Shown one piece after another: positions 24,079-35,900 of a stretch of DNA of 64,000 bases. The notes under the pieces were generated by a model. It searched no databases. It was not told the DNA's origin and saw only the letters and a list, made by a program, of their open reading frames with translations. The translations under genes and the position numbers were made by a program. Positions within the stretch are counted from its first letter, which is position 1. Every line of letters starts with the position of its first letter. Source of the DNA: Antennarius striatus (taxonomy: Eukaryota > Chordata > Actinopteri > Lophiiformes > Antennariidae); contig NC_090779.1 in assembly GCF_040054535.1 (NCBI RefSeq), positions 24,933,501 through 24,997,500 of the forward strand. Reading direction: 5' to 3'.

Positions 24079-24985
24079 ACAGAAGAGGAGGTGAAAGGAA
24101 ACGAGCATTAGTTAAATATTTATCCACCCGTCCAGAACCCTCCCCATCGAGCCGGAACAATCAGATCAGGGAAACCGATCCACAGTGGGACCTCCTGTCT
24201 CCGGTCTGATCTTTGAACCTTTGTGGAGATGCTCTGGGAGGCGGCGCCATAAAACACCTGTGACCTTCTCCCTCTTTCCAAACTCTTCCACTGTCTCACA
24301 GTATTTCTCCGCTTTCATTCATCCCTTCATCCCTTTTGTTTCGCTCCACGTCTTCGTTGTGAACAGATGCGGTTATAAAACGTGTGTCGCTCCTGTCGTA
24401 GGGTTACGTCTCCTATCCTGTTTGTACAGAGTGAACCTGAACGCCGTGACACACTTCACCCACAGGAGATGTTCTGCATTGAATCTGAAATCTGTTGTTC
24501 GTCCTGAACGTCGAACCGTTATGAGGCGACGCGGCGTCGGCGCCGAGGGCGACCCAGTTGTTTTCAGCTGCGCCTCATTATTCTGTTCTCTCCAGACCCA
24601 TTCAGCCTGAATCCAGTGTCTTCAACACACCACTGTCCTCTCACGTGTGTCCAGTGTGAAGCAATCACACACTCACAAACGCACAAAGACGTAAACACAC
24701 GGACGCGGAACAGAAGCAGGAAGTAGAACACAGGAAACAACAAACGTATTTCCTACAGATCCACTGTGTTTACAGTCTTTACATTTCATCTGATTTGACC
24801 CCAGTGGATGACCCTTTTATGAAACCCACTTCACCAACATTGGATTCTTGCATCTGATTGGTGAAGCCTACCTGCCAATCATCCTGAGTGGCTCCTGACA
24901 TCAGCAGAAGAGTCCCATGACTCAGAGGAACCCGGATCCGCTCCACGTAGGTGTAGTCCCCACCGTCCTCCTGAGACAAATCAAA

Positions 24986-25021
<36 letters not shown>

Positions 25022-28000
25022 ACCGAACACCTCGTGAACACCTTGATTTTTGTTTTTCCCTGTATTTTTTTTAAAAACGTTTTATAATCCAGAACGACTG
25101 AACCGCAAACTACCTGAACCTGTAATTTATTTTATTCTGTGTTGTTTTTATGTCCTGTAATTGTTTCTGGTCAGTCTGAAGGGATAGAACTTTAGTATTT
25201 AGAATAATAATGACATTTAAATGACTTCAAATGGAGATTACAGATTGAAATGTAATAAATAACGACTCACGAACAACCACTCAGGACTAACTTTTGTTCG
25301 TACATTGAGGACTACCTTTGTATATTTGGACACTTGAAACAACACACACCTGCTACACACAGTCCTCTAAACTGTCTGCTGAATGTAAACACACTCATTA
25401 AACCTGCGTCCAGTTTTGTACTAGGTTGCGTTCTCTCTCTGCCACCTGCGCCGATTTATTTCTGTTAAGATCGGCTCATTGGTTCTGCTTTAGTGAACGG
25501 TGTGAACGCCACACTAACCCATGAGAAACAACCCAAAGGTCAGAAAGACTGTGCACATTTATTAAGGCTTGTTTGACTCTCTTTCCTGATGTTAGCTCTA
25601 AACCCAGTTCACCGTATTCATTAAAGTGGTCTCATAAAGCATTTATTTGGCCAAAACCTGCAACTCTCTCTGACCTTTCTCTGTTTCCCTCCAGTGAGTG
25701 ACCGCTGGCAGCTACGTTTAAAGCTAACATCAGGAAAGATCATAAAACAAGCCTTAATAAGCGTCACAAAGGCTTTTCAGGAGATAATGGAGTTGAGAAC
25801 TTCATCCCCTCCCGTCAGCTCACCGGTGGGGGCTGCTTGCGGAGGCTGAACACTCTGGTGTCCCCCAGGCTGACAGAGGCGATGACGGGTTCGGCGCCCA
25901 AGGAGGCCTCGTTGTCGCTGTGCCAGCCGATGCTGTCGTGGCCGTCCCGGTACAAGTTGCACAACAGCGAGTTGAAGCTGTGGCCGCTGAGCCGCTCCAC
26001 CGCCCGGCGGACGGCGAGGAGCGACGGATGCCACTGGGAGGAGAGAAAACACGTTAAAAATAAAAGTTCAGGAAAGTAAATAATGAAAGGACAAAAACTA
26101 ACCTGTGTGTTTGCAGCCATAGTGGAGCGGGAGTAGGTGTAGGGCAGCTCTCCAAACCAGCAGGTCAGTCTGGGCTCCTCGTAGGCCTGACCTGCACAAC
26201 ACACACACGTGAGAAGGAACCACAGAGGGATAATGGATCAATGGATAAATCCTAATGATTTAGAAGCGTTTTACAAATCAGTCGCAGATAATCTGGGATG
26301 CTTCTCACTCATGTTGGATTTAAGAAGAAGAAAACATGTTGATGATTCTGGAGGTGTTTCACAAGATGTTAAATTAAAATAAAAAGCATCTTTTCATCAT
26401 CAAACTCTCAACCACCTGCAGAACAAATGTTTTTTTTTTTTCCTCATTTAAAACAGCAGCTGTGGACAGAATTAAAAACCCACACAGCCGTCTTGCTGTG
26501 AGTAATTGGGTCACAGCAATTTACTGCAAGAGAATAGATCCAGTCAGTCTTTTCTTTTTCTGCTGAATAATAACTAAAGGTAGAACAAAACGGTGACACA
26601 CTTTTTGCTCATAATGCATATCAGATGGACAACGACCATCTGCTGCAGCGATATCCGAGGGGACGATAAAGGGAAATCAGTCGTATCTCCGTTTCTCTTC
26701 GTCTTCCTCTGATGGTGCTGCCGTTCCCCCCCCCTCGCTGGAAAACAACCAGAACTCTTCCAAGAACCGATTGAGTACAATCGGTGTATTTTGGCCAGAA
26801 TTCCGGTACGGGAACAGACGGTGAAACCAAAACAAACTGTTCAACCAGTCGCTGCTTTTTATAGCACTAAATGATTGAGGGACTGGAGAGCTAATGGCTA
26901 TAAATACGCGCGGTCATTTATCATCTTCTGAAAGCTGAACTCTTTAATAGGGTGCTATCAGAGGGAAAAGACTAACAAAAGATTAACCCGCTCACAAGAT
27001 CCAGCATCAGAGGTTGAGCAATGGTTGGAAAAACTGAGTCAGGACAGGATAAACCAGAAGGGATGAGGGAGAGGTGACTGATGGAGGGACAGCATCCCTT
27101 TAACTGCCTTTAATAGGCTTTGGCTCATCTGAAGTTAGAATGTTGTAAACAGAGTGGAAAAGAAATTACCTTCCAATACAGACGTGCATAGAAGACACAG
27201 TTGTTAAAATAAGAAGTCCAGAGGATTGTGATTCCTTGTAGTGTGTGCACTGAAAACGATATTTAATCCTTTGTATGCACAATAAAAAAAAAAAACCCTC
27301 TGTGGTGGGTAAGCTAACACGTTTTCAGCCCGTGGTACCGACCCTGTCTGTAGTTGGTCTTCTGGGACCAGGGAAGCTCTGCCAACAGTTTACTGAACGT
27401 CCAGTCAGCCTCTTCTGGAGGAAGGAACCTGGGCTGTAGCATCAGTCTGCACAGATGGAGCACAAACCTGCAAATCAAAAACCCCAGGATCCAGTGGGGC
27501 AACGAAAGTATCGCCACCTGGCACATCAAAACTATTAAATCTCAGGTAATGGAATTAAAATTCCCCAGCTTCATAGCAGGTTTGATGGAACTTACAAACT
27601 GACCAGCTGACTCTGTTTTAACAGGTTTAAAACTGGTTTGAAATCACACAGTCACACCTGGAAGCGTCTAAAGGTTGTAGCCATAGAATCCAGCTGAGGC
27701 TCATTCTACTGTAATTTTATTTTTGGAGTGTAAAATAATTGTAGGAATCTGAAATGTTTGTCGCTGTGAATGTGGAGTGTCCTACAGACGGTTTAGATGG
27801 ACACTCGTAAAGGTTGATGTGAAAAATCAGGTTTTAGACAATGTGGTGCTGCCATCTAGTGGAACTCAAGTTCAGGTACAGCTTCGTCACCTCAACCAGT
27901 TTGGGGGTCACATGATTTATAGTTGGTTCAATACTGTATATGAATAAAGGTTCTGTCTATACTGAACTCACCTGGACACTCCTGAAGGTCCATGACTGAT

Positions 28001-28887
28001 CTCGTATTCACCTGCCTGTCTGATCGCAGAGAAATATGTGCATTAGTCTGATGTGTTGTACGACCGAAGGAGGCAAAATGCCGTGTTATTAGTGATACAT
28101 TAATCTGAAATTGATCTACTATCAATCCAAAAGTCACTCAGAAGTGTCACTTACTCGATCACCTTCTCTGGAGGAACATTTCTGTTTGACTGCAATAAAA
28201 TCAAAATAAATAAACGTGAACACTTCCTTATAAATCATCATCAAACCGATGTTAAAACAAAAATAACTCGAAACTTCTTCTGGACTGATCGTCTACCTTT
28301 GAAGGCTGTTGAAACTCAAAGGCGTGAGGTGTTTTCTGTGGCCCCCCACCCCAACATGCAGCAGCAGGAGGAACATTCTGGGTTCCTTGGATGTTTGGGA
28401 CTGCACGACAAACAGGAAACAAAACAAAACTAACGTGTGAAACTAACATGTCACCTCGGCCCAGAATCTGTTCTTTTCATACTACTGAAGTAAATCTACA
28501 TGGATCCACATGGCTCCAGATGGAGCTCTTCCAGTCATTTACATCTATATACATAAACATCCTAACATATTATTAGTATTTTTTTCAAGATGTAGATCAG
28601 TAAATTTGCAAATTCAAACATTCTGAACCATCAGGTCTGGAATATCAGTCTGGATCCAGATCAGACTTCAATATGTGGTCGATCTTATATAAACGGCACA
28701 GTGCCATTCTGTCCAAGCATTAAAAACATGATCCACAAACTTTTATAATAATCCTGCAAATAAATCAGAAACACTACCCAATACTAAATTGTTGTCTGAA
28801 AATGAAGTGACCTGTTCGTCCGGAGTGTTTTGGCAGCTGTTTGGCCCACGAGCCCTGGACTCGCGCACGCTGGCGTTTATCTGACAT
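23656..28887 (-). CDS. alkbh3: ALKBH3, alkylated DNA/RNA repair dioxygenase (9 coding exons)
   Basis: ALKBH3 removes 1-methyladenine and 3-methylcytosine from single-stranded DNA and RNA with Fe(II), O2 and 2-oxoglutarate. Exons in transcript order are 28887-28812, 28400-28297, 28189-28155, 28019-27972, 27446-27343, 26191-26103, 26033-25824, 24970-24872, 23775-23656, with GT-AG introns and phases that join to 294 residues (human 286). The start MSDKRQRARVQGSWA matches human MEEKRRRARVQGAWA. PRLTCWFGELPYTYSR, FNSLLCNLYRDGHDS and GDYTYVERI are near-identical to the human enzyme. The iron ligands are H190 and D192 (WHSDNE) and H256 (DWQ|HQVAKEY), with R268 and R274 in RINLTFR for 2-oxoglutarate. 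The C-terminus carries an extra basic tail (HKTGTKLRFATK). All catalytic residues are intact. It lies between the C11orf96-like gene and hsd17b12 on the same strand, as in human. Confidence 0.95.
24029..24072. repeat. (CA)n microsatellite
   Basis: CA repeat of about 22 units in the region 5' of the poly(A) end on the opposite side, inside the last alkbh3 intron. Confidence 0.9.
24989..25019. repeat. (CA)n microsatellite beside an alkbh3 exon
   Basis: About 15 CA units begin only 19 bases upstream of the 24970 acceptor; on the transcribed strand it is a (UG)n tract close to the splice site. Confidence 0.9.
25140..25327 (+). mobile_element. DNA transposon 3' end, copy 1 (same family as 59067-60040)
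   Basis: This stretch matches 59860-60036 closely: both share ttctggtcagtctgaggg-like, tagaactttagtatttaga and ggagattacagatt blocks in the same order. It ends in cattgaggactacctttgta, the inverted form of a cagtcctcaacttac-type end. It lies in the alkbh3 intron between 24970 and 25824. Confidence 0.75.
25559..25760. mobile_element. Hairpin MITE in alkbh3 intron
   Basis: Two 45-base arms (25559-25603 and 25716-25760) are reverse complements apart from a six-base block and one other mismatch. The outer ends are ttattaaggcttgttt. The core is about 110 bases and non-coding. This is the structure of a short non-autonomous DNA transposon. Confidence 0.7.
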
Positions 28888-29044
28888 CACATCTGCATGA
28901 TGACAAAAGAAGATCAAATACTTCACTGGACACATTTCTTTATTAATTACACCACTGGCTTCAGAAAAGAATAACCTTTCTGTCACCAGTGGCATCAAAA
29001 GCAATTTAAAAAACAATTTTTTGCACTTTTTCCTTCCTATCCTT

Positions 29045-29215
29045 TGGTTGTGTCCTCCTCCCTCCGTGTCAGCCTCTCTTCTTCATCCTCCTCTCTAACA
29101 ATAACTGTCAACATCTTCGTTTCCTCCACCTCCAGCTCCACTTCCTGTCTTCTGTTCAGAACCACTGTCTGTAATCCGTCCATCAGAGCTGATCCCTGAT
29201 CAGTCCCACCTCACC
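29045..29215 (-). mobile_element. RTE-like LINE fragment, copy 2
   Basis: On the minus strand it carries cagaagacaggaagtggagc, ctggaggtggaggaaacgaa, gatgttga and then gttagagaggaggatgaaga, matching the copy at 16681-17045 but with an internal deletion. It lies in the 5' intron of alkbh3. Confidence 0.65.
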
Positions 29216-29832
29216 GCTGTTCTGCTGCCCTGTAATAAGTCCTGTACTGTTCTAATGGACTTCTCTGCCACTCCAGACGTCCTCATGCAGGACACAGCTC
29301 CTATGCTGTTCACATTTCACCCAAAAGTAGCACATATTCAAAGGCCACTGGTTCAGTGGAAGATAAACTGTATCCTATGTTTATATTGGATATTTTGCAT
29401 TATGATAAAATGATTTATAATGCATTCTACTACATTAAGATGTAATCCGTTTCATTTTGTATTACCAGTCTTTTTTGTCTTATTTTAACTTAAAATATCG
29501 ATGTAAATCGGGTTAGAGTGAGGCTACATACACCCTACTAAAAGTTAACAAAATTTTCTTGTAAAAAGGTGTTGAAAAATAAATAAAACATGGGAGAAAA
29601 AAACTCTAAACTTGTTAGTAGAATTTGCATCTATAATAAATAGGAAAAATGAGGTACTTTATAGTTATTTCATCGTTGAGGTTCTGAATGTTGGTTAAAG
29701 ATACAAACCTCCGTGAAATAAAGCTAACCCTGTAGCTCAAAGCTAATTTAATTAAACCCGCAGAAAGTTTCTTTAACAAACGTTCAGTAAATGTGAAAAA
29801 CAAATATCCAAAAACATATTTTAGTAACTCAC

Positions 29833-29900
29833 CAAAGGGGCTGATAGAGAACTCCACATTAACACACAGCTATATGAGCTTCGGCAACCATGACGTGTGT
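29833..29900 (-). other. alkbh3: alkbh3 5' non-coding exon (5' end approximate)
   Basis: A consensus donor TTTG|GTGAGT at 29833 on the minus strand lies about 940 bases upstream of the acceptor CATCATGCAG before 28892. Splicing joins them just ahead of the start codon. The exon contains an ATG at 29859 that opens a 10-codon upstream ORF. A CCGGAA (ETS-like) site lies upstream near 29925. The 5' limit is a guess. Confidence 0.5.
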
Positions 29901-30420
29901 GCAACACAAAAATAAGCCCGACCCGGAACCGAGAAATGAATAAAGGTTCCGCTTTTTAACCCTCCTCTCTCGCTGTTTCAGAACGTTTTTGACTAATGTG
30001 ATCCAAATTCTTATGGAAATAATTGAATGATCCACTTTTTTCCCGCCACATCATCAGGATAAATTTAGTTTTAGAAACAACAGTTAATATGGCAGAAAAA
30101 TCACTCGGAACAGAGTTTTTAAACTTCTAAAATACTTTCAACCAAATACGTTTTTTAGCACACAATATTTATCAATTGATGATTTGAGATTTTTGCTTCA
30201 AACAATGTATTCAACTAACAAAACAAAAATTCTACTAAAACAGAAACATATAACTGCACTCAGAAGATTTGCAAGAGTTCTGCAACTTTTTTTCCCCCCA
30301 AAATTGCTTAAATTTTTAGTCAGTTAAGTTGCTTTTCAGACAAATTTACTAGATGCATGGAAATTTTCAGATTTGTCACTATATTCAGAAACAAGGAAAA
30401 AAAGAACACAATGTGCTGTG
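29901..30420. other. Intergenic spacer between alkbh3 and hsd17b12
   Basis: About 0.5 kb of AT-rich sequence. It includes the alkbh3 promoter side (ETS-like site, no TATA) and no coding signal. Confidence 0.5.
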
Positions 30421-30426
30421 TCTGAG

Positions 30427-30440
30427 CTTTTATTTATTTA
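30427..30440 (-). terminator. hsd17b12a: Putative poly(A) signal of hsd17b12
   Basis: Overlapping AATAAA hexamers on the minus strand, about 1.07 kb after the stop codon at 31494. A nearer AATAAA overlaps the stop codon itself, but that would leave almost no 3' UTR. Confidence 0.4.
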
Positions 30441-31493
30441 TATTAACAAACCATATAAAACATGTTTATTTCCAGTATATAAGCTATGCATTTTACATGT
30501 AACAATTTTAATTTTTCAAACATTAAAAAAGATTCTTTCCACAAAACAAAAAAAGCATATACAAGGCACCATAGTTGGGACATCAGATCAACGTATATCG
30601 GGGAACTTAAATATGCAAAAAGTTTTGTTCTCCAGCATGCAGGTAAATGAAACTACAAACGTCACTACAAAATGTTCAACTTTATGTAGTGATTTCAAAA
30701 CACTGAATTAAATGCATGAGGCATTTCAATTAAAAATAAAAAAACAAATGCAGTGAATAGTTGAAAGACCTTTACAGGTTTAACCAGTCAGTACCGGCTT
30801 GTTGAGTCTCACAGTGGCCAGCATTAATATCAGAAGAAAGGCACGTGTATTTAAACAGTAACAAAAAATTCACAAGTGGTATATTGGTGCAACAACCCAC
30901 CACAAACTTTTAATTTAAATATACTGTGAACACATTTTGAGAAAAGAGCCAATGATTGACAGTTCAGTAAAACATTTCCTGACATAAGGAGACGTTTCCA
31001 TCTTTCAATGCCTTTCATTAATGGGGCTGACAGTCGTAACAGATGTTTGGCTCATGTGTACGTACAATATGAAATAAATAATCCTGCATTATTAATTATA
31101 AAGTTAATAAAAACAGCAATGAACACCCACCACCTTATTCTTGCTCTGCTTACAACAGCAGGATTAACAAATCACTAATAATCTACCATTTTCAAAACCA
31201 TAATTTCACCATCAGTGCCGGTGACAAAAACTTTTCATGTCCTTCTCTATAAGCAGCATTTCATCATGGTTTCAGCTTCTGCCTTCTTTTGCTGGTTATG
31301 TCTGGACAAACACATCAGGGCATAGGTTTTAGTTTTAAAGCCAGCCACACACATACCTGATGTGCATCATCACTGAAGGCACAAAGGCGAAATATCAAGC
31401 AACTCCAGAGGATTGATCAGACTAACAAAAATCTTGTTCTTAAAGGGGGGGGGGCAGTCAGAACGCAGCGGCTCCACTTCCAGCAGCAGCTTT

Positions 31494-32934
31494 TTATTCA
31501 TTCTTCAAACTTGTACCATTTCTCTGCTCTCGCAGCCTTCTCCGCTGCAGGTATCCGGTGCGCTGCAGCCGGTTTATTTGGGCTCCAAAGAAGATGACGA
31601 TGCTGCTCGGGACCAGCCTGGTGGTCACCCAACCCTGTGAGGAAGCAAACAAACGAGAATGAATCTGATATTCCATCAGAAAATACGAGCCACTTTACTT
31701 CATGGGTTCAGAAATGAAGTTTCTGCCTCCTACCATGACGGCGTGGGGGAAATATCCGTTGGTCTGGGTCTGCAGACCCACGGTGTTGAGCTCAGCCGCC
31801 ACATAGCGCTCTGGGGTGGGCTTGTCCAGGGTGGGGGTCCTGATACGCGTCATTTTGGTGGCAACATAGAAGGGCAGCACACTCTGAAGGAACACAATAA
31901 ATATGAATGAAATGAGTGGAATAACTCCAAGCCTTCTCCGCCCTAAGAGTTCAAATATGGTAAGTTTATAAAATAAAAATTAAACTTGATTCAGATTCAT
32001 TTTAACAAAAAATTCACTTTTACCAGCGTGAATAATTAGACAAAAACCCACTCAGGGTTTGTTGAGGTGAAGCGGTTATACACAAAATGACCACAGGGTG
32101 GCGCATGAGGAGCCACTACCGAGGAGCTAAAAACAGAACAAATGTGGAAAAAAAAAAAAAAAAAGGTTTTCAAAAATTCATCTGCTTTAAAAATGGATCT
32201 CAAAGGATGCATTCACAAAGAGGGTTTATTCCCTTTTCTTCTGAGCAACAAGTTTAAATTCGTCACCTTTTCTATTATTATTTTTTTTGTCATAACATTC
32301 TGAAAGGGGAAAAAAAGACAGGGATTAACCAATCAGACGAGCTCCAGACTCACCTGAACGATGATGCCCTGACGCCTGTACTCCTCCTGAAGGCAGCGGG
32401 AGAAGAAATCCACAAAGGCCTGCATGCAGAGAGGACGAAGGATGGAGAGTTTTAACAGAACCCACCAGTAAAACGCAAACAACCTCCAAACTACAGAATT
32501 CTTGTTAATTCTTCAGCATAAATGCCGCACACACCTTAGTGGAGGAATAGACTGTCAGCAGAGGGACGGGGTACATGCCACTGGCAGAGGAGATGTTCAG
32601 GATGGCACCTTTAGACCTGGAAACAAGACATTCAGGGGTCAGTTTCAGTCAAAATTCAAGGTTCAATCATTCACTTAAAATCCAGGATGTGACATTTGGT
32701 CAAAAAAAAAAAAAAAAAAAAAAAAGCACATTGAACACTAAACTGTTCATTTGAAATTGTCATAAAATAAAGAAAACCTGTTGAAATACTTTATTTTAAT
32801 GATGTCATAATTCAATTCTCCTCAGGATGTGAGGCTCGGATACCACAACAGAAAACATTTCTTTTCAGAGGGCATCATTTCTTCAGATTCAAAAACTTTC
32901 AATGATTTTCCAGGTCTGCGCGGGAGCCCTGTTT

Positions 32935-32989
<55 letters not shown>

Positions 32990-35900
32990 GTGGTAGTGGC
33001 CCTATGTGTTGCCATGGCAGCCTGTTGCTGCAGTGATGTAGTGGAGCGACGCTCCAGCCTCACACGGCACCAAATGTGCCTGTGCCGTGATTGGCGAGGA
33101 CTAGTCACATGGGAACAGAGCAACCAATCAGGTGGGAAGAGCACTTTGTGTGAATTGAAAGCTTGTCAGCATTGGGAACAAAGGAGGAGAGGGAAAGATG
33201 CAGTGATGGAAAGGCTTCGGAGAGGGATTTCTTGTGCCCCTTATAAAAAAACACCTTTAAAGATTAATTTCACCCAAATTCTGTCCTGAAAAAACAGAAG
33301 TGCTTTGATTTTGACATTCCTCGTGCAGACACTATTCCTCCTTCACCACATTGATATGTGACTGCAGTCATGTCGCAAAACATGGAAGCCTCATCGTTTC
33401 ACTCACCTCGCAACCATTCTGGGCAGCACCAAACGGGTCATCTGCAAACACAGAAATAAGTTTAGCACAAAAAAAAAAAAAAAAAACACTCAGAAAATTG
33501 GAAAAACAAGAGGATTTGGAAAAGAAGCAGAAGATGTTCTATTAAAAAAAAGAAAAAAAAAGAGAGAAACCGACAGAGCGAGTTGCGTGGGTGGCGAGTA
33601 CAGACAGCGTTGGTGTAGTCCACCGTTGCTTTGGGAACAACTGAGACACTGCAGGTACCACGTTAGAAACAGCAGAAGAGGAAAAAAAGAAGCGAAAAAG
33701 GGGGAAAAGTGAAGCAGAAAGTGACACAAATGAAACTTTTTAGAAATACAGAATGAGCTGGAGGTGTTCGGAATATAATAGCGTGAGCCCAGCTTACCTG
33801 ACACACTGATGTCATGTTCACATTGATCATATTTGTGATGAACTGAAACAGAACGCACCAATCAGGGCTGTTAAAACACGGATATGTGAGAGAATTCCCA
33901 TCAGGACGGAAAAATAAAATAAGAAACTCACATTTTCCAGGTCGGGGATGTGGAGGTAGTACTCAGGATAGGGGTAGGAAACACCAACATTGTTCACTAT
34001 CGGGAATAAAAAGGTGGAAAACACAATTATCCTCCTGCTTGCACTAAATAAGCTAATGCTGAATAAACGAGTGGTTCGAGTTTCCGCCACAAGGTGGCAG
34101 CAGAAGCAAACAGGTGGTGACAACCACACCTTACAGCCAGAGGAGCTGAGCACAAAATAAAAAATAAATAAAAAAAGAATCCTCAAACACTCAACTCAAA
34201 AAAGTACAGCGTGAACTTTACAGTCTGGACGCCTAAAATGACACCAGCAGCAGGAAATGAAGAGCAACCGTGAACACGTTTGAACAATACGTGACGTGAA
34301 CGCTAAAAATATTTATGATTAATGAAAAATATGCTTGAAAAAATAAACGATCGATGAGGCAAACAGAGGAACAGTCGTCTTGGAACCCTTTTTTTTTAAA
34401 TTCCACAACCGCCTCAACGCCAAATCGGAGTTTTACTGTTAACGGCAAACTTTATCGTCGAGCTGCTTCGGTCCACGAGGAAACTTCAGGACCTCCTTCA
34501 TTAAACTAACACTTTTAAAGAGACTGAAGTGAAAACGGTCTAGAAGTCATCGGCGACGTCACGCAGGCGGGAAAAGCCCGCAGCTCTTACCCAGAACGCC
34601 GATCTCCAGACCGACCAGGCCTTCCTCGATCTTGGGGTAGATGTCGATCTTGCCAAAGTCGACCGCGATGGTCCTGGTTTCGACGTGAAACTGTTCCTCT
34701 GTGGAGAGAAAAACAAGCATCCATCAGTAATCAGATTACAGTGATACCTAAATGTCATGTGACACAGGTCAGTCCAGGCTGCTCGGCCCCCCCAAAAAAA
34801 CTGAACCATCGATTTAAAATCCTTCAATCTGTGGACGTGAAACCCGTCAATGTCAGGCTGCACCTTAGGGGGGCGCTGTGCACCAACAAACAGAACCAGC
34901 AGAGTCTCTCCTACCACCCACCCCATCCACCCCCCCCCCATGTTTGACGCCTGCTGCAATTAGAAATTATTGTCCAAAGACTCGTTTGGCCTGACAGAGT
35001 CAGAGCAGGACGACTCCTGGGGTGTGCCTTGGTAAAGACTCGTGGTGCCAGAGAGCACTCAGGGTCGAGACGCGCAAAACTGAAGGGGAGGGCGGGTAGG
35101 GGATGGGGGCCCCCCATCATCATCATCATCATCAGGTAGGGATTATTTAAGACATCAAAGCCCAGGTCAAAAAACACTGAAGCCAGATTAGGGGAATAAT
35201 CTGGAGTCAGGAGGACGATGACATCACAATAAAATTAAGGGTTTGATGAATAAAAAAAATAAAAAAAAGTGGGGGGGGTTGACAGACTCATCATGAAGGA
35301 GGAGTGGCAGCGTTCGACATGCCGCACCCCGCTCGTGACTACCCATCAGCCCCCTCTGCGGACTGGAAGCACGACAGGGGAAATTGCATTGTGGGAGACG
35401 TCAGACAGATGGAAACGGGGGGGAGGGGGGAGTCAGGGACAGGCCACCCCCCCATCACTGTTCAATCCCTGTTAAAAAGCTGGAAACTCGCCAGCAGGGA
35501 AGAGTTTCCCTTTCACCAGCCCTTAGGTTTTACTTCCTGTTTCTCCACTTCCTGTTTCCTCGTTCAGAACTCAAACATCCCCAGTCCTGACGTTCAGGTT
35601 CTGCCCCTGCAGCTAGGCCTGGGAGACCCCGTCACCGGTGGGGTGTTAGGTTGCATATCGCTGCCCACCCATACACACATCCCCATCAGCCCCGGACGGG
35701 TTTCCGTGACGACACACACTTACTGATCGATTTGGCCACATGATCCAGCTTGATCTGCGAGCGGCTGATCAATACCATGGCGAAGCCTCGGCGTGCCAGC
35801 TGGGGGGGGGAGAAACGACAGCGTGAGAATCCGAATAATTACAGGTTAGGCCTATGAGTACACCGTGTGTGTGTGTGTGTGTAAGGGTCCAGGAGACTCA

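Noticed and set aside
27447..27475. Upstream acceptor GATTTGCAG for the alkbh3 exon at 27343-27446
   Set aside because: It is in frame but would insert nine extra residues (FVLHLC...). The acceptor at 27447 gives an ungapped match to human RVCLYPGFVDVKEADW.
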